A stretch of 64,000 nt of DNA from JBDSZL01 sp039925145. GTDB lineage: Bacteria; Acidobacteriota; Vicinamibacteria; Vicinamibacterales; SCN-69-37. The stretch lies in the NCBI GenBank assembly GCA_039925145.1, contig JBDSZL010000018.1, forward strand, positions 1-64,000. Direction: 5' to 3'. Below, piece after piece: positions 18,954-28,079 of this stretch (the first letter of the stretch is position 1; each line of letters opens with the position of its first letter). Position numbers and translations under genes: made by a program. The notes under the pieces are model-generated. The model did not search any database. It saw only the letters and a list, made by a program, of their open reading frames with translations, and was not told the origin of the DNA.

Positions 18954-20507
18954 TCAGGCGGCATCATCAGGCTCGGTCGTCCATTGAGCCGTCAGAAAGA
19001 GCAGCGCCATGCCGGCATAGGCTATGGCGAATGGCCAGGCCGGCGCGAGCTTGAGCACCGTATCTCCGGCAGTCCACTGGTACGAGTGCATGATCCCGGT
19101 GACTGACATCGCCGACGCGACCGCGCACCAGGCCGCGGCGGTTTTCCACTTCCGCTGAATCACGCTGACAGCGGCCGCCGAGAGCAGCATCGCGGTGAAC
19201 AGAAATCCCTGCTCGAGCGAGAACACGCCGTGAATCCACGTGTCGCTCTTCTGGAATTCACCCACGAGGGCCTCCGTGAAGGGCCGGGCCTCGGTGCCCA
19301 TGCCTGCCGCCCTCAGGCCGTTCTTCGCCATGAGGGCGGCCCACGCACCTAGACCGGGCAGCAGGCCGATCACCACGGCGGGCGCATGCTCGCGTGGCGT
19401 CGCCTGAAACGCTTGCGCGCTGATGACGATGCCGATCCAGAGGACGATCGCCATGCCGGCATCGATCGGCACGGCCCACGCAATCCAGGCCAGCGTGCCG
19501 GTCAGACAGATGATCGTGATGAACAGGCCATTCAGGACCGAGTAGCCGGCGCGAGCCCCGAGGGCTTTCCATCCCGGGTGTCCGATGTAGATGGTGGTGG
19601 GAAAGACCGAGCCGAACAACGCGGCACAGACGCTGCCGATCCCGTTGATCAGGAGCGACGGCTGCGTGTCGTAGAGATCGCCGGCGGCTTCGGCTGATTC
19701 GATGTTCTGTAACGACGCGAGCACATTGGCCGAGCCCATGGCGAGGATGACCGACAGGTACGGCAGCAGGTGGCCGCCTCTGAGCGCGGCAAGCAGATCG
19801 CCCACGACGGGAATGGGAAGGTGCAACGATGGCGGTGCCGGCGTGGCCGGCCCAGGGGCGACGCCGATCGCCCACGCCAACGCGGTGCCGATGGCGATGG
19901 CCACGAGACCACCTGGCAGGCGCCCCTTGAAACGCACGCGGCCGAAGTAGGTCAGCATGACGACTCCGAACGTGGTCAAACCCACCACCGGACGTGCGAA
20001 GGCTCGAAAGAGGAACCCACCCGAGATGAACCCGATGGCAATGCCGGCCAGGGTGGAGAGCAACGCCGCTCTTGGTGTGGCCTTGCGGAGTCGCTCCGCA
20101 AAGAAGGCGGCGCCAATCTCCATCAGTCCCGAGCACAGGGTGGCGACAAGGCCCGCCTGCCACGCCACACGCGAGGGATCGGCGGCGCCCGCCGCGGTCG
20201 CCAGAGCCTTAGCCGGCAGCATGACGAGAAACACATGCGCAATCAGCGAGACGGTGTTGATGCCGTACGGCAGCGCGCAGACGTCCGTGCGCCCGGTGCG
20301 TTCGGCCAGTCGCCTGGCCTGCCAGGCGTAGAAGAGATTGCCGACGAGGATCGACACCGCGGCTCCAGGCAGCACCCGGCCATAGATAAGGTCAGGTGGA
20401 AAGCCAAGCACGAACTGGCAGAGCGTGTCGATCAGGAGTAGCTGGACGAGGTTGTCGAGCGCCAGCCCAAAGAAGCCGTCGATGTCGCCGCGGACCATCC
20501 AACGCAT
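18954..20507 (-). CDS. NCS2-like xanthine/uracil-type permease
   Basis: The 517-aa protein has about 12-14 hydrophobic segments. LIDTLCQFVLGFPPDLIYG, YGINTVSLIAHVFLVM, a mid-protein motif MGSANVLASLQNIESAEAA and TTIYIGHPGWKALGARAGYS fit the NCS2/SulP-like transporter fold. The motif matches the substrate-binding helix of NCS2 members (N and E). The substrate is unknown. The downstream SGNH gene begins about 90 bases after this stop codon on the same strand. Confidence 0.8.
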   Translation of the reverse strand: MRWMVRGDIDGFFGLALDNLVQLLLIDTLCQFVLGFPPDLIYGRVLPGAAVSILVGNLFYAWQARRLAERTGRTDVCALPYGINTVSLIAHVFLVMLPAKALATAAGAADPSRVAWQAGLVATLCSGLMEIGAAFFAERLRKATPRAALLSTLAGIAIGFISGGFLFRAFARPVVGLTTFGVVMLTYFGRVRFKGRLPGGLVAIAIGTALAWAIGVAPGPATPAPPSLHLPIPVVGDLLAALRGGHLLPYLSVILAMGSANVLASLQNIESAEAAGDLYDTQPSLLINGIGSVCAALFGSVFPTTIYIGHPGWKALGARAGYSVLNGLFITIICLTGTLAWIAWAVPIDAGMAIVLWIGIVISAQAFQATPREHAPAVVIGLLPGLGAWAALMAKNGLRAAGMGTEARPFTEALVGEFQKSDTWIHGVFSLEQGFLFTAMLLSAAAVSVIQRKWKTAAAWCAVASAMSVTGIMHSYQWTAGDTVLKLAPAWPFAIAYAGMALLFLTAQWTTEPDDAA

Positions 20508-20611
20508 GGCGCCGAGAATAGCCCAAGGTCGGACTCCGCGGCTATCGGCGCGAGACAGCGCGCGCCTGCGCTACTATCTCTTCATCCATGTCTGTGTGCA
20601 GGAGGTCCTTT

Positions 20612-21508
20612 ATGGCTCGACCGCTCGCTGCCCGTTTGCGCGTTTGGGGCATCTTGCTGTTCACCGTGCTCGTAGCGGCTTCGCGTCCTGCGGCACAGGG
20701 TCCGGCCGCGCCCGCTCGCGATCCGAACCGGAAAGACTGGCTCCAGCTCTTCAACGGACGCGACCTGAACGACTGGATTCCCAAATTCGCCAAGCACGAC
20801 ATGGGGGAGAATTTCCGGAACACGTTCCGGGTCGACGGCGGCATGTTGACGGTTCGCTACGATCAGTGGCCGCAGTTCGATGGGGAATTCGGGCATCTCT
20901 TCTACAAGGATCCGTTCTCGTTCTACATCATCGCGGCCGAGTACCGGTTCGTGGGTGAGCAGGTCAAGGGTGGTCCCGCCTGGGCGATTCGCAACAACGG
21001 CTTGATGCTCCAGAGCCCCCATCCCAGGACGATGGTGCGCGATCAGGATTTCCCGATCTCGATTGAAGTGCAGTTGTTGGGGGGCCTCAGTGATGGCAAG
21101 CCCCGGACGACAGCCAACGTCTGCACGCCCGGCACGAACATCGTGCTGAATGGCCAGCTGCACACAGCTCACTGCACGAACTCCACGTCGAAGACGTACG
21201 ATGGAGATCAGTGGGTGCGGGTCGAGGTTCTTGTGCAGGGCGATACGCTGATGCGCCATCTGGTCGAGGGCCAGAACGTGCTCGAATACTCGAAGCCTCA
21301 AATGGGCGGGGGAGCGGTGGCCCCGGTCGATCCAGCCGTGAAAGTGGACGGAACGCCGCTAACAGCTGGATACATCTCGGTGCAGGCGGAGACGGCGCCA
21401 ATCGACTTCCGCAAGATCGAACTGCTGAACCTCGAGGGGTGCACCGACCCGGCGGCCCCCAGCTACAAGAGCTACTTCGTGAAATCCAACCCGGCTCTCT
21501 GCCGGTGA
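20612..21508 (+). CDS. Secreted DUF1080 (3-keto-disaccharide hydrolase) protein
   Basis: The 298-aa product has a signal peptide (ILLFTVLVAASRPAAQ) and a single concanavalin-like DUF1080 domain. WLQLFNGRDLNDWIPKF is the family opening; later blocks are FRVDGGMLTVRYD, GLMLQSPHP and DFPISIEVQLLGG. DUF1080 proteins act on keto-sugars or glucans in the periplasm. AGGAGG at 20600-20605 precedes ATG 20612; an upstream ATG at 20588 is less likely. Confidence 0.9.
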   Translation: MARPLAARLRVWGILLFTVLVAASRPAAQGPAAPARDPNRKDWLQLFNGRDLNDWIPKFAKHDMGENFRNTFRVDGGMLTVRYDQWPQFDGEFGHLFYKDPFSFYIIAAEYRFVGEQVKGGPAWAIRNNGLMLQSPHPRTMVRDQDFPISIEVQLLGGLSDGKPRTTANVCTPGTNIVLNGQLHTAHCTNSTSKTYDGDQWVRVEVLVQGDTLMRHLVEGQNVLEYSKPQMGGGAVAPVDPAVKVDGTPLTAGYISVQAETAPIDFRKIELLNLEGCTDPAAPSYKSYFVKSNPALCR

Positions 21509-21589
21509 TTGGTCATGTCGAAGGTTGGCTGTGGCGGCGGGATGTGCGAGGCTAGTGGCTTCTCTCTTTTTGTGGAGCGGATTGGACCT

Positions 21590-22021
21590 ATGAAAAAGAC
21601 TCTCTTGATGCTCAGTGCTCTTGCGGTATTTGGCGGCGCCGGCCTCGTGGCGGCCCAGATCGCCAAAGTGAAGTCGCCAGAAGGCGCCAAGGTGTACATC
21701 ATCTCGCCGAAGAACGGCGACACAGTCACCTCGCCCTTCACCGTGCAGTTCGGCCTGAAGGGCATGGGAATCGCTCCGGCAGGCATGGACCATCCGAACA
21801 CCGGTCATCACCACCTCTTGATCGACGTGGCACAGATGCCCGACATGAATGCGCCGATGCCGGCAACCGACAACATCAAGCACTTCGGCATGGGACAGAC
21901 CGAAGCTGAGGTGACGCTGCCGCCGGGACGCCACACGCTGCAGCTGGCCTTTGCCGACTACCTGCACCGCGCGCACGACAAGCCGGTGCTGTCCGAGAAG
22001 ATCACCGTCACGGTCAAGTAA
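21590..22021 (+). CDS. Secreted DUF4399 protein
   Basis: The 143-aa product has a signal peptide (MKKTLLMLSALAVFGGAG) and the DUF4399 blocks VYIISPKNGDTVTSPFTV, FGLKGMGIAPAG, TGHHHLLID, FGMGQTEAEVTLPPGRHT and LAFADYLH. The His-rich motif (TGHHHL) suggests metal binding, but the family has no known function. The frame opens earlier at 21509, yet the signal peptide start at 21590 is clear. Confidence 0.9.
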   Translation: MKKTLLMLSALAVFGGAGLVAAQIAKVKSPEGAKVYIISPKNGDTVTSPFTVQFGLKGMGIAPAGMDHPNTGHHHLLIDVAQMPDMNAPMPATDNIKHFGMGQTEAEVTLPPGRHTLQLAFADYLHRAHDKPVLSEKITVTVK

Positions 22022-22063
22022 CGTCGCGTCGGCGTCGATGACAACTCGGCCAGGCCCCTGGCT

Positions 22064-22855
22064 GTGGTAGTGGATTTCTCTCGCTTCGAAGCCGTCTTCC
22101 TGGATCTCGATGGGACGGTCTATCACGAGGAGCACCCGCTGCCGGGGGCCGTCGAGCTGATTGCCCAGCTGCAGCGGCACGCGATCCCCTACGCGTGTCT
22201 CTCGAACTCAGCGGCGAGTCCCGAACGCGTTTCGGTGCGCTTGCAGCAGATGGGAATGGCGGTCCCTCCACGGCTGATTTACACGGCCGCCGCCACATGC
22301 GACTACCTCCTGGCGCAGTACGGCGAAACGGCTCGGGTCTTCAACCTCGCCACCACCTCGGTGCATGAGATGCTGGCGGGTCGGGTGCACTGGGTGGAAG
22401 CGCCCGATCAGCCGTGCGATGTCGTGATCGCCGCAGGACCAGGCGGCGAGATGGCATCCGAGGCGCGTCAGCGCGTGGCCTTGCACCTGCTGCGGAATGG
22501 TGCCGTCCTGCTCGGCCTCTGCGCAGATCGCGTCTTCCCCAGCCCTCGCGGTCTTGAATTCGGTGCGGGGGCGATGTGTGCCTTCCTGGCCTATGCCGCA
22601 GACGTGCATCCGGTCTTCTGCGGAAAGCCAGAGGCGGTCTTCTTTCGCGAGCTGTGCCGTCGCATGCACGTGCAGCCCGATCGCTGTGTGCTCATTGGCG
22701 ACAACCTCGAGTCGGACGTCATGGGCGCGAAGGCGGTGGGCATGACGGCGGTACTGGTGCTCAGCGGGGTGGCGCGGCAGAGCGATGTGCGGGCCTTGCC
22801 GTTGACGTTGCGGCCCGACGTGATTATCGAATCGCTGACGGAGCTCGAGGGTTGA
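22064..22855 (+). CDS. HAD hydrolase of the NagD/IIA subfamily
   Basis: The 263-aa product has all HAD motifs. FLDLDGTVYHEEHPLPGA is motif I with the Asp nucleophile and a IIA-type hairpin, CLSNSAASPERV is motif II, FCGKPEAVFF carries the Lys, and IGDNLESDVMGAKAVGM is motif IV. Members remove phosphate from small metabolites such as nucleotides, glycolate or sugar phosphates. Starts at GTG 22064 or GTG 22070 are both possible; no strong ribosome binding site is seen. Confidence 0.9.
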   Translation: MVVDFSRFEAVFLDLDGTVYHEEHPLPGAVELIAQLQRHAIPYACLSNSAASPERVSVRLQQMGMAVPPRLIYTAAATCDYLLAQYGETARVFNLATTSVHEMLAGRVHWVEAPDQPCDVVIAAGPGGEMASEARQRVALHLLRNGAVLLGLCADRVFPSPRGLEFGAGAMCAFLAYAADVHPVFCGKPEAVFFRELCRRMHVQPDRCVLIGDNLESDVMGAKAVGMTAVLVLSGVARQSDVRALPLTLRPDVIIESLTELEG

Positions 22856-22989
22856 GGGCTCAGGCGGCCCGCTACTCAGTGGGGTGACTCGGTCTGGGCA
22901 ATGTCGCGCCTGATTCCTTGTGTTGTGAGCGGCGGCGACTCAGCGCAGGTGGCGTCTGTCTTGCACTACCGCAACAACAGAGGGGCACT

Positions 22990-23976
22990 GTGACACTTGG
23001 CGTAGCTCAATCTGATGCGCGCGCGCAGCATTCGCGTATCGAACTCCGCGCGGCGCTGGTCGTGTGCATCGCGATCGGCGGTGCCTGTCATCAGCCCATC
23101 AAGTCCACCATCGAGGGGCCACCATCGCCATCTCAGCTCGCAGAGTTGTGGGTCGAGCCCGAGCCGGGTCGGGATCTCTACTGGGGAGTCGGTGGCGAGC
23201 GGCTCGTGCCTGATGCGAGCGCCATCTATCGGGTGCTGAGCGTCAAGACGAAGGGTTTCAGCCCAGGCTATCGTGTCGCCGACCCGGCGGGGCACGAGTG
23301 GAGCGCCAAGTTCTACCCGGAGTCGCACACCGAAGTGACAGCCTCGCGGCTTCTCTGGGGCATCGGGTATCACCAGCCGCCGGTCTATTACGTCGACCGG
23401 TGGATGGCCGACGGCGCACCAAAACCGAACCCGCAAGGGGGCGCGCGATTCCGTCAACACAAGCCCGACTTCCACGCGATCGCCGAAGACACGACATGGC
23501 CGTATCATCAGAATCCATTTGTGGGCACGAGGCAGCTCGCCGGATTGCTCGTGCTGCACATCATGCTCGGCAACTCTGATCTCAAAGAGGTCAACAACAT
23601 GGTCTACACGCTCGACGCTCCTGTCGAAGGGGCCACCCGGTGGTATGTGTCACGCGACCTCGGACACACCTTTGGACGAACCGGCGTCATGGCTGCTCCT
23701 CGCGACGACCCCAAGGTGTTCGAGGCAACGCCTTTCATCAAGGGCGTCTCTGGAGGCGTCGTCCACTTCGACTACCGCGGGCGGCACGACGAGCTCTTCA
23801 CCAAGATTGCACCCGCCGACGTCCGCTGGATCTGCGACCGTCTGTCGAAGCTCACCGAGACGCAATGGCGGGACGCGTTTCGCGCGGGCGGTTATGTGGC
23901 GCCCATCAGCGATCGCTATATCGCGCGGATGAAACAGAAGATAGCGGAAGGTCTGGCGCTGAGGGACGCAGCGTGA
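22990..23976 (+). CDS. Lipoprotein with kinase-fold-like motifs
   Basis: The 328-aa product starts at GTG 22990 after GAGGGG. A hydrophobic segment with lipobox-like IGGAC follows (Cys33). The body has EWSAKFYPESHTEVTASRLL (Lys107 and a following Glu), SDLKEVNN (Asp197, Asn202/203) and YVSRDLGHTFG (Asp223). In order and spacing these resemble the ATP-Lys, catalytic Asp/Asn and DxG-type metal Asp of HipA/PI-kinase-like folds. I do not recognise a named family. The next gene overlaps by 4 bases and encodes DUF4956, a domain often found near CotH kinases. The kinase idea is inference. Confidence 0.6.
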   Translation: MTLGVAQSDARAQHSRIELRAALVVCIAIGGACHQPIKSTIEGPPSPSQLAELWVEPEPGRDLYWGVGGERLVPDASAIYRVLSVKTKGFSPGYRVADPAGHEWSAKFYPESHTEVTASRLLWGIGYHQPPVYYVDRWMADGAPKPNPQGGARFRQHKPDFHAIAEDTTWPYHQNPFVGTRQLAGLLVLHIMLGNSDLKEVNNMVYTLDAPVEGATRWYVSRDLGHTFGRTGVMAAPRDDPKVFEATPFIKGVSGGVVHFDYRGRHDELFTKIAPADVRWICDRLSKLTETQWRDAFRAGGYVAPISDRYIARMKQKIAEGLALRDAA

Positions 23977-24737
23977 GCCGCATCGGCGCCGTCCTTATCG
24001 CAGGCACCCTCTTGTCGGCGGCGCCACTGCTGGCGCAGGGCGAACCGGCCCCCCAATTGAAGGACGGCCAGCAGTTACCGGTCCAGCAGACTCGCACGAC
24101 CAGCGCCGAAGACGACCCGTGGCATGACATCCAGCTGGCCATGGTGCGACTGCCCCTCGCCGCCGTCCTCGGCGCCGCGCTGGCCCTCAGGCCCAAGCGG
24201 AAGGGCACGCCTAAGCGCACGCCCGCTGTCGTGCAAACCCAAATCATCCTGGCCGTCGTCGGCGCCGTGATCATGCTGGTCGTTGGCGCCAGCCTCGCGC
24301 GCGCGTTTGGTATCGTCGGCGCCGCCAATCTGATTCGCTACCGCTCCAAGGTGGACGACCCGAAGGATGCTGGCGTCATGTTGTGCGCGCTGGCCGTGGG
24401 GCTCGCGTCGGGCGTTGGTCTGTACGGCCTCTCAGTCTTCTCGACGGTATTCATGGTGCTGGCATTGGCTATGATCGAGTCGTTCGAGCCGATGGCGTTC
24501 AAACGCTTCGAGCTCAAGATCAAGGCCGGGGAGGCGACTGCCGAGTTGGGCCCGCGCATCGAGGCCCTGCTGAAGCGGTTTCACTGTCAGCACGAGCTGC
24601 GGGCGACATCGACCGAGGAGCTGTCGTACGATGTGCAGGTGCCGCTCGAAACCGACACCGATCGCATCACGACGGCGATTCTCAAATTGGCCCCTGGCGA
24701 CACGGCTGTCGATTGGGCGGAGAAGAAGGTCAAGTGA
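23973..24737 (+). CDS. DUF4956 membrane protein
   Basis: The 254-aa product has a cleavable-looking leader (GAVLIAGTLLSAAPLLAQ) and three or four membrane segments between residues 55 and 165. The family region FGIVGAANLIRYRSKVDDPK lies between helices, and a soluble ferredoxin-like C-terminal part ends the protein. DUF4956 proteins commonly sit beside CotH or VTC-type polyphosphate polymerase genes. The start is GTG 23973, overlapping the previous stop codon as GTGA, so the two genes are coupled. Confidence 0.85.
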   Translation: MSRIGAVLIAGTLLSAAPLLAQGEPAPQLKDGQQLPVQQTRTTSAEDDPWHDIQLAMVRLPLAAVLGAALALRPKRKGTPKRTPAVVQTQIILAVVGAVIMLVVGASLARAFGIVGAANLIRYRSKVDDPKDAGVMLCALAVGLASGVGLYGLSVFSTVFMVLALAMIESFEPMAFKRFELKIKAGEATAELGPRIEALLKRFHCQHELRATSTEELSYDVQVPLETDTDRITTAILKLAPGDTAVDWAEKKVK

Positions 24738-24771
24738 CGCTTCGTCGGGTGCACGTCACACCAGGAGTACT

Positions 24772-25707
24772 GTGAAGCTCATTATTCAACCCAACGACGG
24801 CCTCGCACCGCTCCTGCGCGCAATCCGTCAGGCACGCAAGACGATTGATCTGGTCGTCTTCCGATTCGATCGCGTCGAACTGGAGCGGGCGCTGGCCGCC
24901 GCCGTCGCCCGGGGCATTCCCGTCCGGGCGTTGATCGCGCACACCAACAGTGGCGGCGAGAAGCGGCTGCGCCGGCTCGAACTGACGCTGCTCGAGGCCG
25001 GCGTCACGGTCTCACGCACGGCCGACGACTTGCCGCGCTACCACGGCAAGATGACTATCATCGACGACACGCTGTACGTGCTCGGGTTCAACTTCACAAA
25101 GCAGGACATCGAGAAGAGCCGGAGCTTCGGCGTGGTCACCCGCGAGAAGAAGCTGGTGCGCGAGGCCGCCGCGCTGTTCGAGGCCGATTCCACCAGGCAG
25201 CCATACAAGCCGGGCAGTGACCGCCTGGTCGTGAGTCCCGAGACCTCGCGCGAACTGCTCTCCGAGTTCGTCAAGGGTGCCAAGCGACAGTTGCTCATCT
25301 ACGACGAGCGCATCAGCGACAGCCTGATGCTGCGGCTCGTCAGAGAGCGCGCCGCCGCCGGGGTCGAGATTCGGGTCATTGGCAGGTTGAACAATGCCAT
25401 CGAGGGCGTGGCCACGCGGAAACTGCTGGATATGCGGCTGCACGTGCGGGCCATCATTCGCGACGGCGGCAGCGCCTTTATCGGCAGCCAGAGCCTGCGC
25501 AAGCTCGAACTCGATTCCAGGCGTGAGATCGGCGTGCTGCTCAATGACGCGCGGCTGACTCGCAAGATGGTCGAGGTGTTCGAGGGAGACTGGCTACAGG
25601 CCAAGGGCGACAAGACGCCGACGCCGGCCGATGCGCGGCCGGCCAAGAGCAAGGTCGGGCGCGCCAAGGCTCGGGCTCGGGCTACGGCTTCCGCTGGCGT
25701 CGCGTGA
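24772..25707 (+). CDS. Phospholipase D-like protein with one altered HKD motif
   Basis: The 311-aa product has two PLD repeats. The first is canonical: YHGKMTIIDDTLYVLGFNF (His91, Lys93, Asp98). The second reads LHVRAIIRDGGSAFIGSQSL, where Arg226 replaces the usual Lys. PLD enzymes use both His residues for phosphodiester transfer, so activity may be changed. There is no signal peptide. AGGAG precedes GTG 24772. The basic C-terminus overlaps the convergent metallophosphoesterase gene by 26 bases. Confidence 0.85.
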   Translation: MKLIIQPNDGLAPLLRAIRQARKTIDLVVFRFDRVELERALAAAVARGIPVRALIAHTNSGGEKRLRRLELTLLEAGVTVSRTADDLPRYHGKMTIIDDTLYVLGFNFTKQDIEKSRSFGVVTREKKLVREAAALFEADSTRQPYKPGSDRLVVSPETSRELLSEFVKGAKRQLLIYDERISDSLMLRLVRERAAAGVEIRVIGRLNNAIEGVATRKLLDMRLHVRAIIRDGGSAFIGSQSLRKLELDSRREIGVLLNDARLTRKMVEVFEGDWLQAKGDKTPTPADARPAKSKVGRAKARARATASAGVA

Positions 25708-26599
25708 TGACGCCCGAGTCGACGACCTGCCCGGCCCGCGAGATCGCCTGAAAGGTCAATTCGTCGCCCTGGATCTCGGCCGCGAGAAAGACCAAGTCTG
25801 TATCGAGTCCTCTTGCTGTAATCCCGGTGCTCTTGTCGATATTGCCCGCCCGCAGTTTGCCGCCGGAGCCTGTCACGAAATACACAATGCCCTTCTGCGG
25901 CTTCACGCGCTCATAGAAATGATCGTGCCCGGTGAAGACGACGCTCACGCCGTGGGCCTCGAACATGGGCTCGAGCGTCGCGCGCAACCGCAGATCGGAT
26001 CCATGAGCTTCTCCCGACGAGTACAGCGGGTGGTGGAAAAACGGGATCTTCCAGTCTTCCCCTGAGCCCTTCAGCTCACTGTCGACCCACTTCATCTGCT
26101 CGGGCGTCGGGTAGGTGCTTTCAAGGGCAAAGAAGCGCACGTTCTGCTTCGGCGCCTTGAAGGAGTAGTAGAGCTTGCCGTCCATGTTGAACAGCTTGTA
26201 ATAGCGCTGCTCCCGCGCGTCGTGGTTGCCGAGCGACGCATAGAACTTCACGCCGGCGTCGAGCAGCGCCTTGTATGGCTGCTCGAATTTGCGCTTGAAG
26301 TCCTGCGGCCGTTCGGAGCCGTACAGGTTGTCGCCCACCAGAATGACGAGCTCGAAGGCAAACCGCTCATGCAGCTTCGCCATCTGGTCGGCCAGCTCGT
26401 ACTGCACTTTGTCGCCAGAACCGAAATCTCCGAGCACGGCGAACTTCAGCGATCCATCGCGGTTCGGAAACTGGACCACCGCCTCGGCGGCCCGAGGTGC
26501 ATCCACGGTGGCGGGGCCGCGGGGTGGCGTGCCGCCCTGCCGGGCGGTCAGCGCCGTAGTGAGAGCAAGGGTAACGAGTAGCAGTGGCCAGCGTGACAT
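25682..26599 (-). CDS. Secreted calcineurin-like metallophosphoesterase
   Basis: The product of about 305 aa has a signal peptide (WPLLLVTLALTTALTARQ) and purple-acid-phosphatase-like metal motifs: AVLGDFGSGD, LVGDNLYG, ASLGNHDAR, FFHHPLYSSG and FTGHDHFYER. These five blocks complete the dinuclear metal site. The start at 26599 leaves 7 bases after the stop codon of the upstream family protein (26607), which suggests an operon. An upstream ATG at 26626 would overlap that gene. Confidence 0.9.
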   Translation of the reverse strand: MSRWPLLLVTLALTTALTARQGGTPPRGPATVDAPRAAEAVVQFPNRDGSLKFAVLGDFGSGDKVQYELADQMAKLHERFAFELVILVGDNLYGSERPQDFKRKFEQPYKALLDAGVKFYASLGNHDAREQRYYKLFNMDGKLYYSFKAPKQNVRFFALESTYPTPEQMKWVDSELKGSGEDWKIPFFHHPLYSSGEAHGSDLRLRATLEPMFEAHGVSVVFTGHDHFYERVKPQKGIVYFVTGSGGKLRAGNIDKSTGITARGLDTDLVFLAAEIQGDELTFQAISRAGQVVDSGVITRRQRKP

Positions 26600-26606
26600 T
26601 CGAAAC

Positions 26607-27227
26607 CTACGCAGGAGGAAGGGCATTCGGAATGTAATCGACGATCAGATGCGAGTCGACGTCGAAGAGGATGAGACTGCTTCCGAGAAACCGATATTCC
26701 AGCTCCGCAGGCAGCTTGGGTAGTTCCTCCAGCACCGCGGGCGGCATGGTCGAGAGCGGAATCGTGTCGGGATACCGCTGGTTGACACGGAACTTGATCC
26801 CCACCGGATTCTCGTCCATCACCGACGCACGCAATTGCTTGCCAGTGGGGCCCCCGAAGATCCGCGTCAGGATCTTGCGCACGACACCCTGCATGCCCGG
26901 CGTGAACAGATCGCCCTGCTTGACCCGCGGGCGCGCGAGGGCAATCTGCTGGCCCAACAACCGCTGGTACCGGTCGATTTGGGTGGGCGTCGCGTCGCGA
27001 GGAAGTGCCGGCAGCTTCGCCTTCACCGTTTCGTGGATGTTGAGATAGGTGCCAAGGCGCTTCTGAAAGTCCGCCATCCAGCTCGCGTCGGCATTGACCG
27101 GCGCCCCACCTGGAGTACTGACGTTCTGTGCATCTGCGGCGGAGGGCAGCACGAGACAGAGCAAGGCCAGCAGAACCCCTAGCCTCCCACTCCCTCGCAG
27201 TGCCCGCGGACATGGGTGTCGAGTCAT
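26607..27227 (-). CDS. Secreted protein, paralogue of the 13537 lipoprotein
   Basis: The 206-aa product has an ordinary signal peptide (LLALLCLVLPSAADAQ) in place of a lipobox. It shares with the 13537 product the blocks KQGDLFTP, GPTGKQLRASVMDEN, VNQRYPDTIPL, PPAVLEELPKLPAELEYRF and DYIPNALP. It is the first gene of a probable two-gene operon with the metallophosphoesterase. AAGG 9 bases before ATG 27227 supports the start over GTG 27248. Function unknown. Confidence 0.8.
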   Translation of the reverse strand: MTRHPCPRALRGSGRLGVLLALLCLVLPSAADAQNVSTPGGAPVNADASWMADFQKRLGTYLNIHETVKAKLPALPRDATPTQIDRYQRLLGQQIALARPRVKQGDLFTPGMQGVVRKILTRIFGGPTGKQLRASVMDENPVGIKFRVNQRYPDTIPLSTMPPAVLEELPKLPAELEYRFLGSSLILFDVDSHLIVDYIPNALPPA

Positions 27228-27285
27228 CAGTGGATCCCTTCGAGACACTGAGGAGGTCTCTTCAGCCTATCGCGTCTTGTGATGA

Positions 27286-27317
27286 AAAGGGGACCGGCTA
27301 TCGAGACAGCCGGTCCC
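27286..27317 (-). terminator. Rho-independent terminator after the beta-barrel gene
   Basis: On the minus strand, 28 bases after the stop codon at 27346, a perfect 10-bp stem (GGGACCGGCT with AGCCGGTCCC, 8-base loop) is followed by CTTTTC. This is the layout of an intrinsic terminator for the gene at 27346-27927. Confidence 0.75.
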
Positions 27318-27345
27318 AAGCCAGCACGGCTCCGTTGGAGTCCGA

Positions 27346-27927
27346 TTAGAACTTGAACGACACGCCGCCGTAGGCGCGCCAGAAGTCGAACTGTCCGAGC
27401 GCCACATCAATGCTGTTGTCGTCACTGGGATCCTGCAGCCGACGGAAGTAGCGCATGTCGCCACGCAGCCCCACGTGCTCGCTGACCATGCCGATCAGGC
27501 CAAAGCCGGCGTTCACGCCGAAATCACTGGTGCGGAGGTTCGACACCAGGGCACTGCCGCTGTCGATGCGCGTCCGTAAGAGACCCACGCCGGCAATGCC
27601 GTAGGGTCGAACCGGACCGCCGCCCACACCCACGATCAGACTGCCCATGAGCGTGGTCACATTGCTCTTCCCGGAGAAGATCACGTTGGTGCTCTCCTTG
27701 AAGAAGTCTGGCGTGTAACCGAACTCGAGCTCAAAACCGGCGACCTTGCCCTGAGCGGTCAGTGCCACGCCCGTGGACAGCTGGTGGCCGGGGGCGTCGC
27801 CATTGAAGGTGACGCCGGCGAAGGGGGTGATGAACGTCTGCGCACTGGCGCTCATGGGAGCGGCACAGACCCCTGCGACCGCAATGCCCATCGCAATAAA
27901 CAACTGCTGAATAGAAAGCTTCTGCAT
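27346..27927 (-). CDS. Outer membrane beta-barrel protein
   Basis: The 193-aa product has a signal peptide (LFIAMGIAVAGVCAAPMSASAQ) and alternating beta strands typical of an 8-strand OmpA/OmpW-like barrel. Examples are FITPFAGVTFNGD, RPYGIAGVGLLRTRI and the last strand WRAYGGVSFKF, which ends in Phe as outer-membrane barrels do. AAGGAG precedes ATG 27927. It is probably monocistronic, with its own terminator. Confidence 0.88.
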   Translation of the reverse strand: MQKLSIQQLFIAMGIAVAGVCAAPMSASAQTFITPFAGVTFNGDAPGHQLSTGVALTAQGKVAGFELEFGYTPDFFKESTNVIFSGKSNVTTLMGSLIVGVGGGPVRPYGIAGVGLLRTRIDSGSALVSNLRTSDFGVNAGFGLIGMVSEHVGLRGDMRYFRRLQDPSDDNSIDVALGQFDFWRAYGGVSFKF

Positions 27928-28079
27928 GATGACGTAACTCCTTGGAACCCGGGCACAACACGTGTCGCGCGGGCGCATGACGAGCGCATGAAGGGGAGCA
28001 GCGTCGCGCGTGCCTATTTGGAGAGCAACTGACGTGCCATTCAGGGTGGGGCCTGGGTCCGCGTCGGACCCTCCCAAGA

